Assembly (NCBI RefSeq): GCF_015040615.1
Contig: NZ_CP060402.1
Coordinates: 496,001-560,000 of the forward strand
Reading direction: 5' to 3'
DNA: 64,000 nt
Source: Microbacterium sp. YJN-G
GTDB lineage: Bacteria; Actinomycetota; Actinomycetes; Actinomycetales; Microbacteriaceae
Shown here: piece after piece, positions 18,154 to 26,693 of the stretch
Layout of the letters: each line of letters starts with the position of its first letter
How positions within the stretch are numbered: the stretch's first letter is position 1
Made by a program: the position numbers and the translations under genes
Notes under the pieces: model-generated
Seen by the model: the letters and a program-made list of their open reading frames with translations, nothing else
Database searches by the model: none
What the model was told of the DNA's origin: nothing

Positions 18154-18210
18154 TCGCGGGTCCCGAATGGCGGGCTCGCGACCCCGCAGGTCGCCACATG
18201 GGACCCGCGA
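18154..18210. repeat. Nested palindromic element, family D (TCGCGGGTCCC core)
   Basis: Outer arms TCGCGGGTCCC (18154-18164) and GGGACCCGCGA (18200-18210) are exact complements. Inside are TGGCG (18168-18172) with CGCCA (18192-18196), and GCGACC (18178-18183) with GGTCGC (18189-18194). It fills the convergent gap between tadA and the DUF1023 gene, and probably ends both transcripts. Confidence 0.7.
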
Positions 18211-18227
18211 GGACGAAGCTGCGGGAC

Positions 18228-19118
18228 TCAGCGCGCCGCGACGGCGGCATCCGCGAGTCGCGCGACCATCGTGAGGTACCCCTGCGCGTGTTCGTCGTAG
18301 TACCCGATGTGACGGATGCCGCGGTCGTCGACCGACGTCTGCGAGGAGTGTCCTTCGACGGCCAGGCCGACGACGGTGCTCCCGTCGATGCCTGGCGCCT
18401 CGCCGCCGTCGCACTCGTACACGACCACCCCGCGGATGTCGCGCGGATCGAGCGGATGCTGTCCCAGCCGTCCGAGTGGGGCGATGCTGTCGTTCGCGCC
18501 CTCGGTCGCGTACATCACCAGCTCACCGCGCGCGATGGCATCGGCCATCGCGACACCGGCGGCGTGCGTGACCCCCGCCGAGGCGATCGAGAAGGCGGTG
18601 TGCACGTCGTCGCCGATGCCCATCGCGAACAGCTCGCCGAGCAGGGTCGACGAGTACGAGTAGGCGGCGACCGCGATGTGCGCACGGGCGTTGCGCAGCT
18701 GCATGCGGTCGATGTCCACCGCGAGGCGTGCGGCCCCGACCGTGGCGTTCCTGGTCGCCAGCGCCGAGGTGTGGGTTCCCGAATCCCACGCGAACCACGC
18801 GACGGTCGCCACGTTGCGCGGCTCGCCCCGTGCGACACACGAGCGGATGATGTCGACGCAGAGCCGCTGCGCGGCATCCGCCCATTCCGGGAACAGCGTG
18901 AGGTCGGTCTCGATGCCGTGCAGCACGTAGACGACGAGGTCGGCGGCCGCCAGGTCGCCGAACGCGACGACGGCGTGTGGTCCCGGCGCCGCCATCGTGA
19001 ACGACTCCAGGTGCGCCTGGGAATCCTTCTCCAGCACGGTCAGCACGTTGCGCAGCTGCTGCTCGGTGAGCGGCGGCAGGTCGCCGCGCGCCAGCTCGGC
19101 GCGCAGATCATCGATCAT
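18228..19118 (-). CDS. DUF1023 alpha/beta-hydrolase
   Basis: A 296-residue protein of the actinobacterial DUF1023 (PF06259) hydrolase family. The nucleophile elbow is AYSYSS (Ser154), where most relatives have GHSYGS. An acidic loop (YECDGGEAPGIDG) and the closing VEGHSSQTS supply the likely Asp and His. No signal peptide is visible. The substrate is unknown; relatives are often annotated as esterases or left uncharacterised. It follows the CDF transporter gene by 8 bp, so the two form an operon. Confidence 0.75.
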   Translation of the reverse strand: MIDDLRAELARGDLPPLTEQQLRNVLTVLEKDSQAHLESFTMAAPGPHAVVAFGDLAAADLVVYVLHGIETDLTLFPEWADAAQRLCVDIIRSCVARGEPRNVATVAWFAWDSGTHTSALATRNATVGAARLAVDIDRMQLRNARAHIAVAAYSYSSTLLGELFAMGIGDDVHTAFSIASAGVTHAAGVAMADAIARGELVMYATEGANDSIAPLGRLGQHPLDPRDIRGVVVYECDGGEAPGIDGSTVVGLAVEGHSSQTSVDDRGIRHIGYYDEHAQGYLTMVARLADAAVAAR

Positions 19119-19126
19119 CGCGTGGG

Positions 19127-20098
19127 TCAGTCGGAGGACTTGAAGACGAACGCATCCGTCGACGGCTCGGGGTCGAGCGCCGGACGGTAGATGTCGGGCT
19201 CGAGATAGACCACCCGGGCGGCGGGGACGGCAGCGCGGATGCGGCGCTCGATCGCGTCGATGTCGGATGCCGCATCACGCACCGACTTGTCGGCGGTGAG
19301 CGCGATCTTCGCCGCCACCATCAGCTCGTCGGGGCCCAGGTAGAGCGTCTTGATGTGGATGAGCTTCTCGACTTCGGGTCCGCCGGAGATCGCGTCGACG
19401 ACGCGGTCGAAGTCGGCGCGGCTGGCGCCCTCGCCGACGAGCAGGCTCTTGGTCTCGTAGCCGAGCACGAGGGCGATCAGGATGAGCAGCAGACCGATCA
19501 GCAGGGTGCCGATGGCGTCGAAGACCGGGTCGCCGGTGATGACGCTGAGCCCGACGCCGAAGAGGGCGAAGACGAGGCCGGTCAGGGCCCCGGTGTCCTC
19601 GAGCAGCACGACGGGAAGCTCGGGCGCCTTGGAGTGCCGTACGAAGGCGATCCAGGACTGACCGGGCTCGCGCACCTTGTTGCTCTCCTGGATGGCGGTG
19701 CGCAGCGAGAACGACTCGAGCACGATCGCGATGACGAGCACGGCGATCGGCAGCCACCACCAGGTGTGGTCGAGCTCGTGCGGGTCGATGAGCTTCTGCA
19801 CGCCCTCGTAGACCGCGAACAGGCCACCGAGCGAGAACAGCACGATCGAGACGACGAAGGCCGAGACGTAGCGCTCGCGGCCGTAGCCGAACGGGTGGTC
19901 GCGGTCGGCCTCCCGGCGGGCGCGGCGTCCGCCGAGCAGAAGCAGCAGCTGGTTGCCCGAGTCTGCGACCGAGTGGATCGCCTCGGCGAGCATCGACGCC
20001 GAACCCGAGAGCGCCCACGCGATGAACTTCGCCACGGCGATGCCCATGTTCGCCAGGAATGCCGCGATGATCGCCTTGCTGCCACCGGATGCGCTCAT
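19127..20098 (-). CDS. Cation diffusion facilitator (CDF) family transporter
   Basis: A 323-residue metal-cation/proton antiporter, SLC30A9-like. Six membrane segments are visible, with the metal-site motif HSVAD in the second and LLEDTGAL in the fifth. The cytosolic loop DHPFGYGRERYVSAF is the family signature, and a C-terminal ferredoxin-like domain follows. The metal (Zn, Fe or Mn) cannot be read off. TAGACT (20105-20110 on the complement) is 6 nt before the ATG, so the mRNA is probably leaderless. It is divergent from proC and leads into the DUF1023 gene. Confidence 0.92.
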   Translation of the reverse strand: MSASGGSKAIIAAFLANMGIAVAKFIAWALSGSASMLAEAIHSVADSGNQLLLLLGGRRARREADRDHPFGYGRERYVSAFVVSIVLFSLGGLFAVYEGVQKLIDPHELDHTWWWLPIAVLVIAIVLESFSLRTAIQESNKVREPGQSWIAFVRHSKAPELPVVLLEDTGALTGLVFALFGVGLSVITGDPVFDAIGTLLIGLLLILIALVLGYETKSLLVGEGASRADFDRVVDAISGGPEVEKLIHIKTLYLGPDELMVAAKIALTADKSVRDAASDIDAIERRIRAAVPAARVVYLEPDIYRPALDPEPSTDAFVFKSSD

Positions 20099-20176
20099 GG
20101 CACGAGTCTACGTCGCGCTCCCCGTCCGGTCGGAGTACGCGGCCGGGGCGACCCGGGCGGCTCGTAGGATGGCGGC

Positions 20177-21016
20177 ATGGTCGACTCGCTTCCCTCCCTC
20201 GCATTCCTCGGCGCCGGCTCGATGGGCGGTGCGGTCCTGCAGGGGGTCGTCGCCTCGGGCGTGCCGGTCGAGGGCGGCATCACCGCCACGAACCGCACGC
20301 GCGAGAAGGCCGATGCGCTGGCGTCGCTGCCCGGCGTGACGAGCATCGCCCTCGAGGAGAACCCGGCGGGGAACACGGATGCCGTGGCCACGGCGCGAAT
20401 CGTGCTCGTGGGCGTCAAGCCGGCGATGGTGCCGGATCTGCTCCGCGAGATCGCCCCCGTGCTGCGCGACGACGCGATCGTCGTGAGCCTCGCCGCCGGA
20501 GTCAGCCTCGCGACCTTCGCGGATGCCCTCGGCGCGGACGCGCACACCGTCCGCTCGATGCCGAACACCCCGGCGACGGTCGGACGGGCCCTCACCGGAA
20601 TCGCCGCCGGACCCGCAGCCACCGCGGAGGACATGGCGCTGGTGCGTGCGCTGTTCGAAACCGTCGGCGCAGTCATCGAGATGCCGGAATCGCAGATCGA
20701 TCACCTCGGCACCGTCTCGGGTTCCGGTCCTGCCTATGTGTTCCTGCTCATCGAGGAACTCACGAAGGTCGCGGTGGGGATGGGATTCTCGGATGCCGAT
20801 GCCCGCCTCATGACCGCGCAGACGTTCATCGGTGCGGCCGCGCTGCTCGAGGCATCCGGCGAGGACCCGGCCGAGCTGCGCCGGCGCGTCACGAGCCCCA
20901 AGGGCACGACCGAGCGTGCGATCGCGGTGATGCAGGAGGCGCGCCTGGATGACATGTTCGCCCGTGCGACCGCTGCCGCGCTGGCCCGCTCGAAGGAGCT
21001 CGCCGCCGGCGCCTGA
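20177..21016 (+). CDS. proC: Pyrroline-5-carboxylate reductase
   Basis: A 279-residue enzyme for the last step of proline synthesis, using NAD(P)H. The dinucleotide-binding loop GAGSMGG is at residues 12-18, VSLAAGVS and RSMPNTPATVG follow, and the conserved GSGPAYVF segment and the C-terminal TSPKGTTERAI close the active site. TAGGAT (20165-20170) lies 6 nt before the ATG, another leaderless start. It is monocistronic. Confidence 0.96.
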   Translation: MVDSLPSLAFLGAGSMGGAVLQGVVASGVPVEGGITATNRTREKADALASLPGVTSIALEENPAGNTDAVATARIVLVGVKPAMVPDLLREIAPVLRDDAIVVSLAAGVSLATFADALGADAHTVRSMPNTPATVGRALTGIAAGPAATAEDMALVRALFETVGAVIEMPESQIDHLGTVSGSGPAYVFLLIEELTKVAVGMGFSDADARLMTAQTFIGAAALLEASGEDPAELRRRVTSPKGTTERAIAVMQEARLDDMFARATAAALARSKELAAGA

Positions 21017-21022
21017 CCTCTT

Positions 21023-21151
21023 GGGTCCCTGAGGCTCTCGAAGGGCCGATCCTCGACAACCCGCCCGTGGGTCCCTGAGGCTGTCGAAGGGTGGGTGCTT
21101 CGAGAGCCTCAGCAACCCAGCTTCTTGGGTCCCTGAGGCTCTCGAAGGGCC
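21023..21151. repeat. Array of four units, family F (GGGTCCCTGAGGCTCTCGAAGGG)
   Basis: Direct copies lie at 21023-21047, 21069-21091 and 21127-21151. One inverted partial copy (CTTCGAGAGCCTCAG) is at 21098-21112 and can pair with either neighbour. The array fills the convergent gap between proC and the hydrolase gene. Similar GGGTCCCTGAG words are, from memory, common in intergenic DNA of Microbacteriaceae. Confidence 0.75.
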
Positions 21152-21171
21152 CCAAACCACGACAACCGAGC

Positions 21172-22236
21172 TCACCGAATGTGCGCGACCACCGCGTTGC
21201 AGAAGTCGTCGACGCGCTCGAGGTGAGGGGAGTGGCCCACGCCCTCCCAGTTGAGCTCCGTGACCCTGCCGCCGGCGGCGGCGTACGCGTCGAGCACGTC
21301 GCGCGTCTGCGACACCATCTCCTGCGCGGGCGCCACGTCCGCACCCGGCCACCCGGGGATCACTCCCAGCGCACCGAGGTGATTGAGGTCGAAGAACGAC
21401 GCGTCCGAGACGATGGCATCCGCGGTGCCGTGTACCCACAGCACCGGAGGCTTCTCGGCGAGATCGACGATGCCTGCCGCATTGAAGTACCGCGGCGCCA
21501 TGGTGTTCAGGATGCCGCTGCCGCCGGCGGCGAAGCCCGGCCAGCTCTCGCTGGCGACGGAGTCGCCGGGGTAGCCGCCCTCGTCGGTCGAGGTGGTGAG
21601 CATGGATGCCACCCAGACATCCTCGTGCGGGGACGAGTACCCCTCGGAGACGTAACTCGAGCGGAAGACGTTGCGCGGCGAGGTGGCGGCCTCGGCCGAA
21701 GTGTCGCCGTCACGCAGTCGCTGGATGAAGTCGGGATTCGCGCCGCCCCCGCCGCATCCGGCATCGTCGTCGGTGAGACGCGATCCGTCACGGCGGGTGC
21801 CGCCGAACCCGTACGGCGAGACCGGCGCCTGCAGGGTCAGGGTGAGCACGGGGTGGTCGAGGGCGTACTGCATCACCACGCCGCCACCCATCGACCAGCC
21901 GACCAGATGTGCGGTCGGGATGCCGAGTTCGGCGAGCACCGACGCGACGTCGTCGCTGTAGTCCCGCAGGCCGCGGGTGGCGTCCACCGGCAGGTGCTCG
22001 CTGCCCCCGAAACCGCGCAGGTCGACCGCGAGCACTCTGAGGTCGTCGGGCAGGGCGAGCATCGCCTCCTGCCACAGCAGCGCCGAGGAGACGTTGCCGT
22101 GCACGAGCACGACGGTGCGCTCGGGCACGGCATCCGTGTCGTCGCCGGTGCGTTCGAGCACGTGCGCGGCGAGCCGTGGCGTGCGGACGATGCGCGCGGT
22201 GATGCCGTCGAAGAGCAGGGAGTCGGGGGTGGTCAT
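21172..22236 (-). CDS. Alpha/beta-hydrolase
   Basis: A 354-residue hydrolase. VVLVHGNVSSALLW forms the oxyanion region, GWSMGGG the nucleophile elbow, PPVLWVHGTADAIVS the Asp loop and GVGHSPHLE the catalytic His. The fold is that of 2-hydroxymuconate hydrolase/haloperoxidase-like enzymes, with a long lid of about 100 residues containing a glycine-rich stretch (DDDAGCGGGG). The substrate is unknown. AAGGAA precedes the ATG at 22236. It lies 104 bp downstream of the potassium uptake genes and appears to be separate. Confidence 0.88.
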   Translation of the reverse strand: MTTPDSLLFDGITARIVRTPRLAAHVLERTGDDTDAVPERTVVLVHGNVSSALLWQEAMLALPDDLRVLAVDLRGFGGSEHLPVDATRGLRDYSDDVASVLAELGIPTAHLVGWSMGGGVVMQYALDHPVLTLTLQAPVSPYGFGGTRRDGSRLTDDDAGCGGGGANPDFIQRLRDGDTSAEAATSPRNVFRSSYVSEGYSSPHEDVWVASMLTTSTDEGGYPGDSVASESWPGFAAGGSGILNTMAPRYFNAAGIVDLAEKPPVLWVHGTADAIVSDASFFDLNHLGALGVIPGWPGADVAPAQEMVSQTRDVLDAYAAAGGRVTELNWEGVGHSPHLERVDDFCNAVVAHIR

Positions 22237-22340
22237 GGCCGTTCCTTCGCGCCTGGACGCGACCTCGACGTCGCGTGCTGAGCACGACTCTAACGCGACT
22301 CCGCGCGAATGTGAATCAGCTTTCAGGTTAAGGGCCCGCG

Positions 22341-23012
22341 TCAGCGGTCGAGGCTGGCGAAGCGCTCGATGTCGCTGTTCGTGCCCGAGACGATGATGAG
22401 GTCGTGGTTGGTGACGACGGTGTTCGCCTCTGCGTAGCGGAACGGCTTGCCGGGGCTCTTCACGCCGACGACGGTGACCTTGTACTTCGTCCGCACGCCC
22501 GATTCGTTCAGTCCCACGCCTCGGATGAACTTCGGCGGGTACATCTTCGCCAGCACGAAGTCGTCGTCGAAGCGGATGAAGTCGAGCATCCGGCCGCTGA
22601 CCAGGTGCGCCACGCGCTCGCCGGCCTCGCGCTCGGGGTAGATGACGTGGTTCGCCCCCACGCGGGCCAGGATCTTGCCGTGCGACTGCGACACGGCCTT
22701 GGCCCAGATCTGCGGCACCTTCAGATCGACGAGGTTGGCGGTGATGAGCACCGACGCCTCGATCAGCGAGCCGACGGCGACCACGGCGACCTGGAAGTCC
22801 TGGGCGCCGATCTGACGCAGCGCGTCGATGTTCCTGGCATCCGCCTGCACGGTGTGCGTGACGCGCTCGGACCACTTCTGCACGAGGCCGAGGTCCTCGT
22901 CGATCGCGAGCACCTCGCGGTCGAGCCGATCGAGCTCTCCGGCGCAGGCGGCGCCGAAGCGTCCGAGTCCGATCACGAGAACCGGCGCGTCGCCGCGAAC
23001 CATCTCAACCAA
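22341..23012 (-). CDS. Potassium uptake regulatory subunit (TrkA/KtrA family)
   Basis: A 223-residue cytosolic RCK protein that gates the membrane subunit encoded just upstream. The N-terminal Rossmann domain binds nucleotide (VIGLGRFGAACAGEL at residues 13-27, with the acidic strand end LAIDED). From about residue 145 a TrkA-C domain follows. This single RCK-N/RCK-C layout is that of KtrA/KtrC. The start overlaps the transporter stop by 8 bp, so expression is coupled. Confidence 0.9.
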   Translation of the reverse strand: MVEMVRGDAPVLVIGLGRFGAACAGELDRLDREVLAIDEDLGLVQKWSERVTHTVQADARNIDALRQIGAQDFQVAVVAVGSLIEASVLITANLVDLKVPQIWAKAVSQSHGKILARVGANHVIYPEREAGERVAHLVSGRMLDFIRFDDDFVLAKMYPPKFIRGVGLNESGVRTKYKVTVVGVKSPGKPFRYAEANTVVTNHDLIIVSGTNSDIERFASLDR

Positions 23013-24435
23013 CGATCGGCCTTTCCACGGGCAGCGAATAGAGCTGCGAACGGGACGTCGCGGCGACCGCCGCGGCGAGTGTCACTGTACCAACGCGCCC
23101 CATGAAGATAGTCAGCGCGAGCAGGTACGAGCCGGAGTCGGGCAGTTGCTCGGTGACGCCCGAGCTGAGGCCCACCGTGCCGAAGGCCGAGATCACATCG
23201 AACAGCACCTCGACGACGGGGAACTTGGTCAGCTGGGTGATCGCGATCGTGGAGATCGCGACGATCGTCGCACCCCACGCCACGACCGACAGCGCGACGC
23301 GCTGCACGTCCGAGGGGATGCGGCGCCCGAAGGCCTCGACCGATTGACGCCCCTTCGCCTCCGACCAGACGGCGATGGCGAGCACGGCGAGGGTGGTCAC
23401 CTTGATGCCGCCGGCGGTGGATGCCGAACCGCCGCCGACGAACATGAGCATGCACGCCACGAGCATCGACGAGCCGTTCAGGTCGGAGATGTCGATGACG
23501 CTGAAGCCGCCGGAGCGTGTCATCGCCGACAGGAAGAACGCCTGCACCGTCGTGTCGACGGCATCCATCGATCCGAACGTGCGGGGGTTGTCGTACTCCA
23601 GCAGCAGGAACACCGCGGCGCCGGCGAAGAACAGCAGGATGGTCGTCACGAGGGTGAGCTTGGAGTGCAGCGACCAGCGCTTCACGTGCCACACGTGCTT
23701 GGCGAGCGTGTAGATGACGGGGAAGCCGATGCTTCCCAGGAAGACGCCGGCCATCAGCAGGAAGAGCACGAGGTAGTCGTCGCCGAAGACGGCGACGCCG
23801 CCGTCGTTGGGGGCGAACCCGGTGTTCGTGAACGCCATCGCGGCGAAGTAGGGTGCCTCCCACAGTGCCGAGAAGGGATCGACGCCCGCCATCACCAGTG
23901 CCGGGTAGAGCAGCACGGCGAGGGAGCCCTCGATGATGAGGGCCGAGAAGGCGACCGTCGTCAGCAGCTGGCCGACCTCGCCGAGCCGCACGGTCTGGCT
24001 TTCGTTGACCACGCCGCCGTGGGCGCGCAGCGGGTTGGTGTCGCCGGCGGCCATGAGCTTGGCGCTCAGTCCCAGGCGCTTGGAGATCACCAGTCCCATG
24101 AGCGAGGCGAGCGTGAGCACGCCCAACCCGCCGATGTTCACGCCGATGAAGATGACGACCTGGCCGAACCCCGACCAGTGCGTGCTCATGTCGACGGTGG
24201 CGAGTCCGGTGACGCAGATCGTCGAGACCGCCGTGAACAATGCGTCGCTGAGGGGCGTGACCGTGCGGGATACCGAAGAGATCGGCAGCGATAGCAAGCC
24301 GGTGAACACCAGGATGAGGGTGGCGAACACGACGATCGCGAAGCGCGAAGGCGACGAGGTGACGACGTGCTTGATCCGCTTGGCGACCAGGCCCACCGGG
24401 GTGCGCTGAGAGGATGCCGACATGGTGCCCGACAT
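23005..24435 (-). CDS. Potassium transporter membrane subunit (TrkH/KtrB family)
   Basis: A 476-residue K+ channel-like protein. Four P-loop repeats are recognisable by their filter turns: STICVTGLAT, AFTNTGFAPN, MTRSGGFSV and AFGTVGLSSG, each between hydrophobic helices. The ATG at 24435 is preferred over an earlier in-frame ATG because AGGAGGGG stands 6 nt before it and no earlier segment is conserved. With the RCK subunit downstream it forms a KtrAB-type uptake system for osmotic adaptation. Confidence 0.92.
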   Translation of the reverse strand: MSGTMSASSQRTPVGLVAKRIKHVVTSSPSRFAIVVFATLILVFTGLLSLPISSVSRTVTPLSDALFTAVSTICVTGLATVDMSTHWSGFGQVVIFIGVNIGGLGVLTLASLMGLVISKRLGLSAKLMAAGDTNPLRAHGGVVNESQTVRLGEVGQLLTTVAFSALIIEGSLAVLLYPALVMAGVDPFSALWEAPYFAAMAFTNTGFAPNDGGVAVFGDDYLVLFLLMAGVFLGSIGFPVIYTLAKHVWHVKRWSLHSKLTLVTTILLFFAGAAVFLLLEYDNPRTFGSMDAVDTTVQAFFLSAMTRSGGFSVIDISDLNGSSMLVACMLMFVGGGSASTAGGIKVTTLAVLAIAVWSEAKGRQSVEAFGRRIPSDVQRVALSVVAWGATIVAISTIAITQLTKFPVVEVLFDVISAFGTVGLSSGVTEQLPDSGSYLLALTIFMGRVGTVTLAAAVAATSRSQLYSLPVERPIVG

Positions 24436-24548
24436 CGATCCCCCTCCTGCTGTGCATGCGACGGCCGTTGCCGGATCTCCGCAATCGTACTCCGTGCGCA
24501 GGGTCGCCATGCTAGGCGACTCACCCGGGCGCCGACTACCCTGATGGC

Positions 24549-24959
24549 ATGACCGACATCTTCGATGTGATCGCGGACGGCACGAGGCGCGACATCCTCC
24601 AGCTGCTGCTCAGCCGCTCCAGCGAGAGCGATGCCGGCACCAGCGTCACCGAGATCGTGAGCGAGCTGGGCGTGAGCCAGCCGACCGTGTCGAAGCATCT
24701 CAAGGTGCTGCGGGAGGCCGAACTGGTCACCGTGCGCGAAGACGGTCAGCGCCGTTTCTACAGCCTCGCCGTCGAGCCGCTGGAGGTCGTCGACGACTGG
24801 CTGGTGCCGTTCCTCGTCGACGCCTACGGCGATCAGGCCCCGCAGATCACCCTTCCTGCGGCCCCGCTGCCAGACAGTGCCGCGCACGCGGCCGAGGTGG
24901 TCGGCCGCGCCGCGGCATCCGCCAAGCACGCGGTGGCGAGCGCGTTCAAGCGCCGCTGA
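24549..24959 (+). CDS. ArsR-family winged-helix regulator
   Basis: A 136-residue repressor. The HTH is SVTEIVSELGVSQPTVSKHLKVLREA, followed by the wing LVTVREDGQRRFYSL. No metal-binding cysteines are present, so it is closer to SdpR-type regulators than to metal sensors. The C-terminal 40 residues are Ala-rich. TACCCT (24537-24542) is 6 nt before the ATG, so the mRNA is probably leaderless. It is divergent from the potassium genes; whether it controls them is not visible. Confidence 0.88.
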   Translation: MTDIFDVIADGTRRDILQLLLSRSSESDAGTSVTEIVSELGVSQPTVSKHLKVLREAELVTVREDGQRRFYSLAVEPLEVVDDWLVPFLVDAYGDQAPQITLPAAPLPDSAAHAAEVVGRAAASAKHAVASAFKRR

Positions 24960-24980
24960 GCGTCACCGCCGCGCCGCCCC

Positions 24981-25511
24981 TCACCGCCGAGCCGCCTTGC
25001 GGCGGAACAGCCACGCGCCCCAGACCGCGGCGATCACGAGGATCAGCACGCACCACAGGACGGCCAGGATCGGCTCGCTGTCGACGGACGTTCCCATCAG
25101 CAGTGCCCGGATGCTCTCGACGATCGGCGTGATCGGCTGGTGCTCGACCACCGGCTGCAGCCACTCCGGCATGCTCACCACCGGCACGAACGCGCTCGAG
25201 AGGTACGGCAGGAACAGCAGGACGAAGCCGTACCCGTTGGCGCCCTCGGGCGAGCCGGCGGCGAGTCCGATCGCGGCGAAGAGATACGTGATCGTGAGGA
25301 TGTAGAGCGCGATCAGTGCGGCCGTCAGCATCCAGTCTCCGAACGTGGCCGTCGGCCGGAAGCCGACCAGCACGCCGACGCCGATCACGACGGCGGTCGC
25401 GACGATGTTGCGCAGCAGGCTCGCCACGACGTGGCCGGTCAGCACGGCGTCCGCGCGCAGCGGCATGGTGCGGAACCGGTCGATGATGCCGGTGCGCATG
25501 TCGTTGGCGAC
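24981..25511 (-). pseudogene. ABC-2 type (DrrB-like) permease remnant, N-terminal part deleted
   Basis: The C-terminal ~175 residues of a daunorubicin-resistance-like membrane protein. Homology starts abruptly at VANDMRTGIIDRFRTMPL, a motif normally about 80-100 residues into the protein. The remaining four to five membrane segments and the motif PYLSSAFVPVVSMPEWLQ are intact. An in-frame ATG (25499) exists, but the protein would lack its first membrane helices. No partner ATPase gene is present. At 25511 the sequence switches to the remnant of an oppositely oriented TetR gene, consistent with one internal deletion. Confidence 0.75.
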
Positions 25512-26020
25512 GTGCCGGACTCGAGGCGCTCTCCGAGACCCCGCTCTCCGAGAACGAGCGGCTGGCCGTCGCGCTCGCCGCGAGCGGTCACGCCCGGTGG
25601 TACGGGATGGTGGTGGCCGGGTACGCCGAGCAGGCGCGCACGCGGGGTCTGAGTCCCGACGAGATCTCGGCCGAGGAGGCCGCGCTGTTCGATCGCGTCG
25701 TCACCGGCGACGAGTTCCCCCACCTTCGCAGGGCTGTCGATGCGGGGGTGTTCACGGCTCCCGACGACCCGTTCCGCTTTGCGATCGAGCGGCTGCTCGA
25801 CGGTGTCGCGATGTACATCGACGCGCTCGACCGGGGTGAGGAGCACGCGGCCGCGCACGACTGGATCGGTGTCGAGCCGGCCGAGCTCTCGGACGACAGG
25901 AAGCTGCGCGAGGCGCAGAAGGCGGTGCGGGATGCCGAGAAGGCGCTGCGCGCCGCGCGCAAGGCCGAGCGTCAGGCGCATCGCGAGGCCGCCGACCGCG
26001 CGGCACGCGCACGTCCCTGA
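25511..26020 (+). pseudogene. TetR-family regulator remnant, DNA-binding domain deleted
   Basis: The frame from about 25511 reads AGLEALSETPLSENERLAVA, then HARWYGMVVAGYAEQAR, and later FTAPDDPFRFAIERLLDGVA, which is the ligand-binding half of a TetR repressor. The helix-turn-helix domain is missing. An ATG at 25607 would give a 137-residue stump. The tail is a charged KAVRDAEKALRAARKAERQ helix. Divergent TetR/DrrA/DrrB clusters are common; here the middle of such a cluster appears to be lost. Confidence 0.72.
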
Positions 26021-26073
26021 CGCGCGGCAGTCCGGTGTGCGAGGAGTCCCAGGACTCACATCAGTCACAGCGG

Positions 26074-26103
26074 TTTACAGGTGTCGCACCTACCCCATAG
26101 AGT
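26074..26103 (+). promoter_or_regulatory. Promoter of the excisionase-like HTH gene
   Basis: TTTACA (26074-26079), an 18-bp spacer and TAGAGT (26098-26103). The start site would lie about 20 nt before the AGAAAGGGG ribosome binding site. Confidence 0.55.
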
Positions 26104-26130
26104 GTGCATCAGCAGAAAGGGGTACGTGGG

Positions 26131-26322
26131 ATGCCCGATGTTCAAGACGTTCGATTCCTGACGGTGGCGGAGGTCGCCGAGCTGATGCGCGTGTCGAAGA
26201 TGACCGTGTACCGGCTGGTGCATGCCGGTGAGCTGCCCGCGATCCGGTTCGGTCGCAGCTATCGCGTGCCCGAGTCGGCGGTCGCCGAGGCGCTGAACCG
26301 GCCCATCGCCGACGTCGGCTGA
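26131..26322 (+). CDS. Excisionase-like small HTH DNA-binding protein (Rv0500A type)
   Basis: A 63-residue MerR-like winged helix: FLTVAEVAELMRVSKMTVYR is the HTH, and LPAIRFGRSYRVPESAV is the wing. In actinobacteria this gene is conserved immediately before the tiny bS22 ribosomal protein gene, as here, so it is a chromosomal regulator rather than a phage excisionase. AGAAAGGGG precedes the ATG. Confidence 0.88.
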   Translation: MPDVQDVRFLTVAEVAELMRVSKMTVYRLVHAGELPAIRFGRSYRVPESAVAEALNRPIADVG

Positions 26323-26334
26323 TCCGAGCGCGCG

Positions 26335-26364
26335 TTCAGGGTGGGCCCGACGGTTTGCTAGAAT
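26335..26364 (+). promoter_or_regulatory. Promoter of the bS22 gene
   Basis: TTCAGG (26335-26340), 18 bp, TAGAAT (26359-26364). The start codon is about 70 nt downstream, so the tiny gene has a leader out of proportion to its size. Confidence 0.45.
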
Positions 26365-26441
26365 CGTCGGAGGCATTTTTCCGTGCCCGTACCCGGGTGC
26401 CCGCCTTCGTGGCATCCAGCCCCTGACTTAGTGAGGTTTCC

Positions 26442-26540
26442 GTGGGTTCAGTCATCAAGAAGCGCCGCAAGCGCATGGCGAAGAAGAAGCACCGCAAGCT
26501 GCTTCGCAAGACTCGCCACCAGCGCCGCAACAAGAAGTAA
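26442..26540 (+). CDS. Small ribosomal subunit protein bS22 (AURKAIP1/COX24 domain)
   Basis: A 32-residue, extremely basic protein (MGSVIKKRRKRMAKKKHRKL, then RKTRHQRRNKK). It matches the actinobacterial bS22 protein seen in mycobacterial 30S structures and the mitochondrial AURKAIP1/COX24 domain. It starts with GTG, preceded by GTGAGG. Its neighbour upstream is the excisionase-like HTH gene, the conserved arrangement. It is easily missed because of its length. Confidence 0.93.
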   Translation: MGSVIKKRRKRMAKKKHRKLLRKTRHQRRNKK

Positions 26541-26612
26541 GCGGCACGACACTGAGCGCCTCCCGACCGGGCCTGTTCCCGTCGACGGGGGCGCTTCGTG
26601 TCTCGCTGCCAC

Positions 26613-26687
26613 GGATGCCGGAGCACCCCAGGAACACGGATGCCGGAGCACCCCAGGAACACCGATGCCGGAGCACCCCACGAAAGG
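26613..26687 (+). repeat. 25-bp tandem repeat, about 2.7 copies
   Basis: The unit GGATGCCGGAGCACCCCAGG plus AACAC occurs exactly at 26613-26637 and 26638-26662, and in degenerate form at 26663-26687. It ends 6 bp before the rhodanese start codon and supplies the sequence leading into its AAAGGGAG ribosome binding site. Confidence 0.85.
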
Positions 26688-26693
26688 GAGTCC

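Noticed and set aside
21023..21151. Insertion sequence remnant at the proC junction
   Set aside because: There is no transposase fragment and no target-site duplication; the units are short and arranged as an array.
25607..26020. Intact small protein of 137 residues
   Set aside because: The reading frame upstream of its ATG continues the TetR ligand-domain pattern back to about 25511, so it is better explained as a truncated regulator.
26131..26322. Phage or integrative-element excisionase
   Set aside because: The gene pairs with bS22 in the conserved actinobacterial order, and no integrase, attachment site or phage gene is nearby.
26613..26687. Possible CRISPR array
   Set aside because: The 25-bp units are directly adjacent without spacers and there are fewer than three; no cas genes are present.
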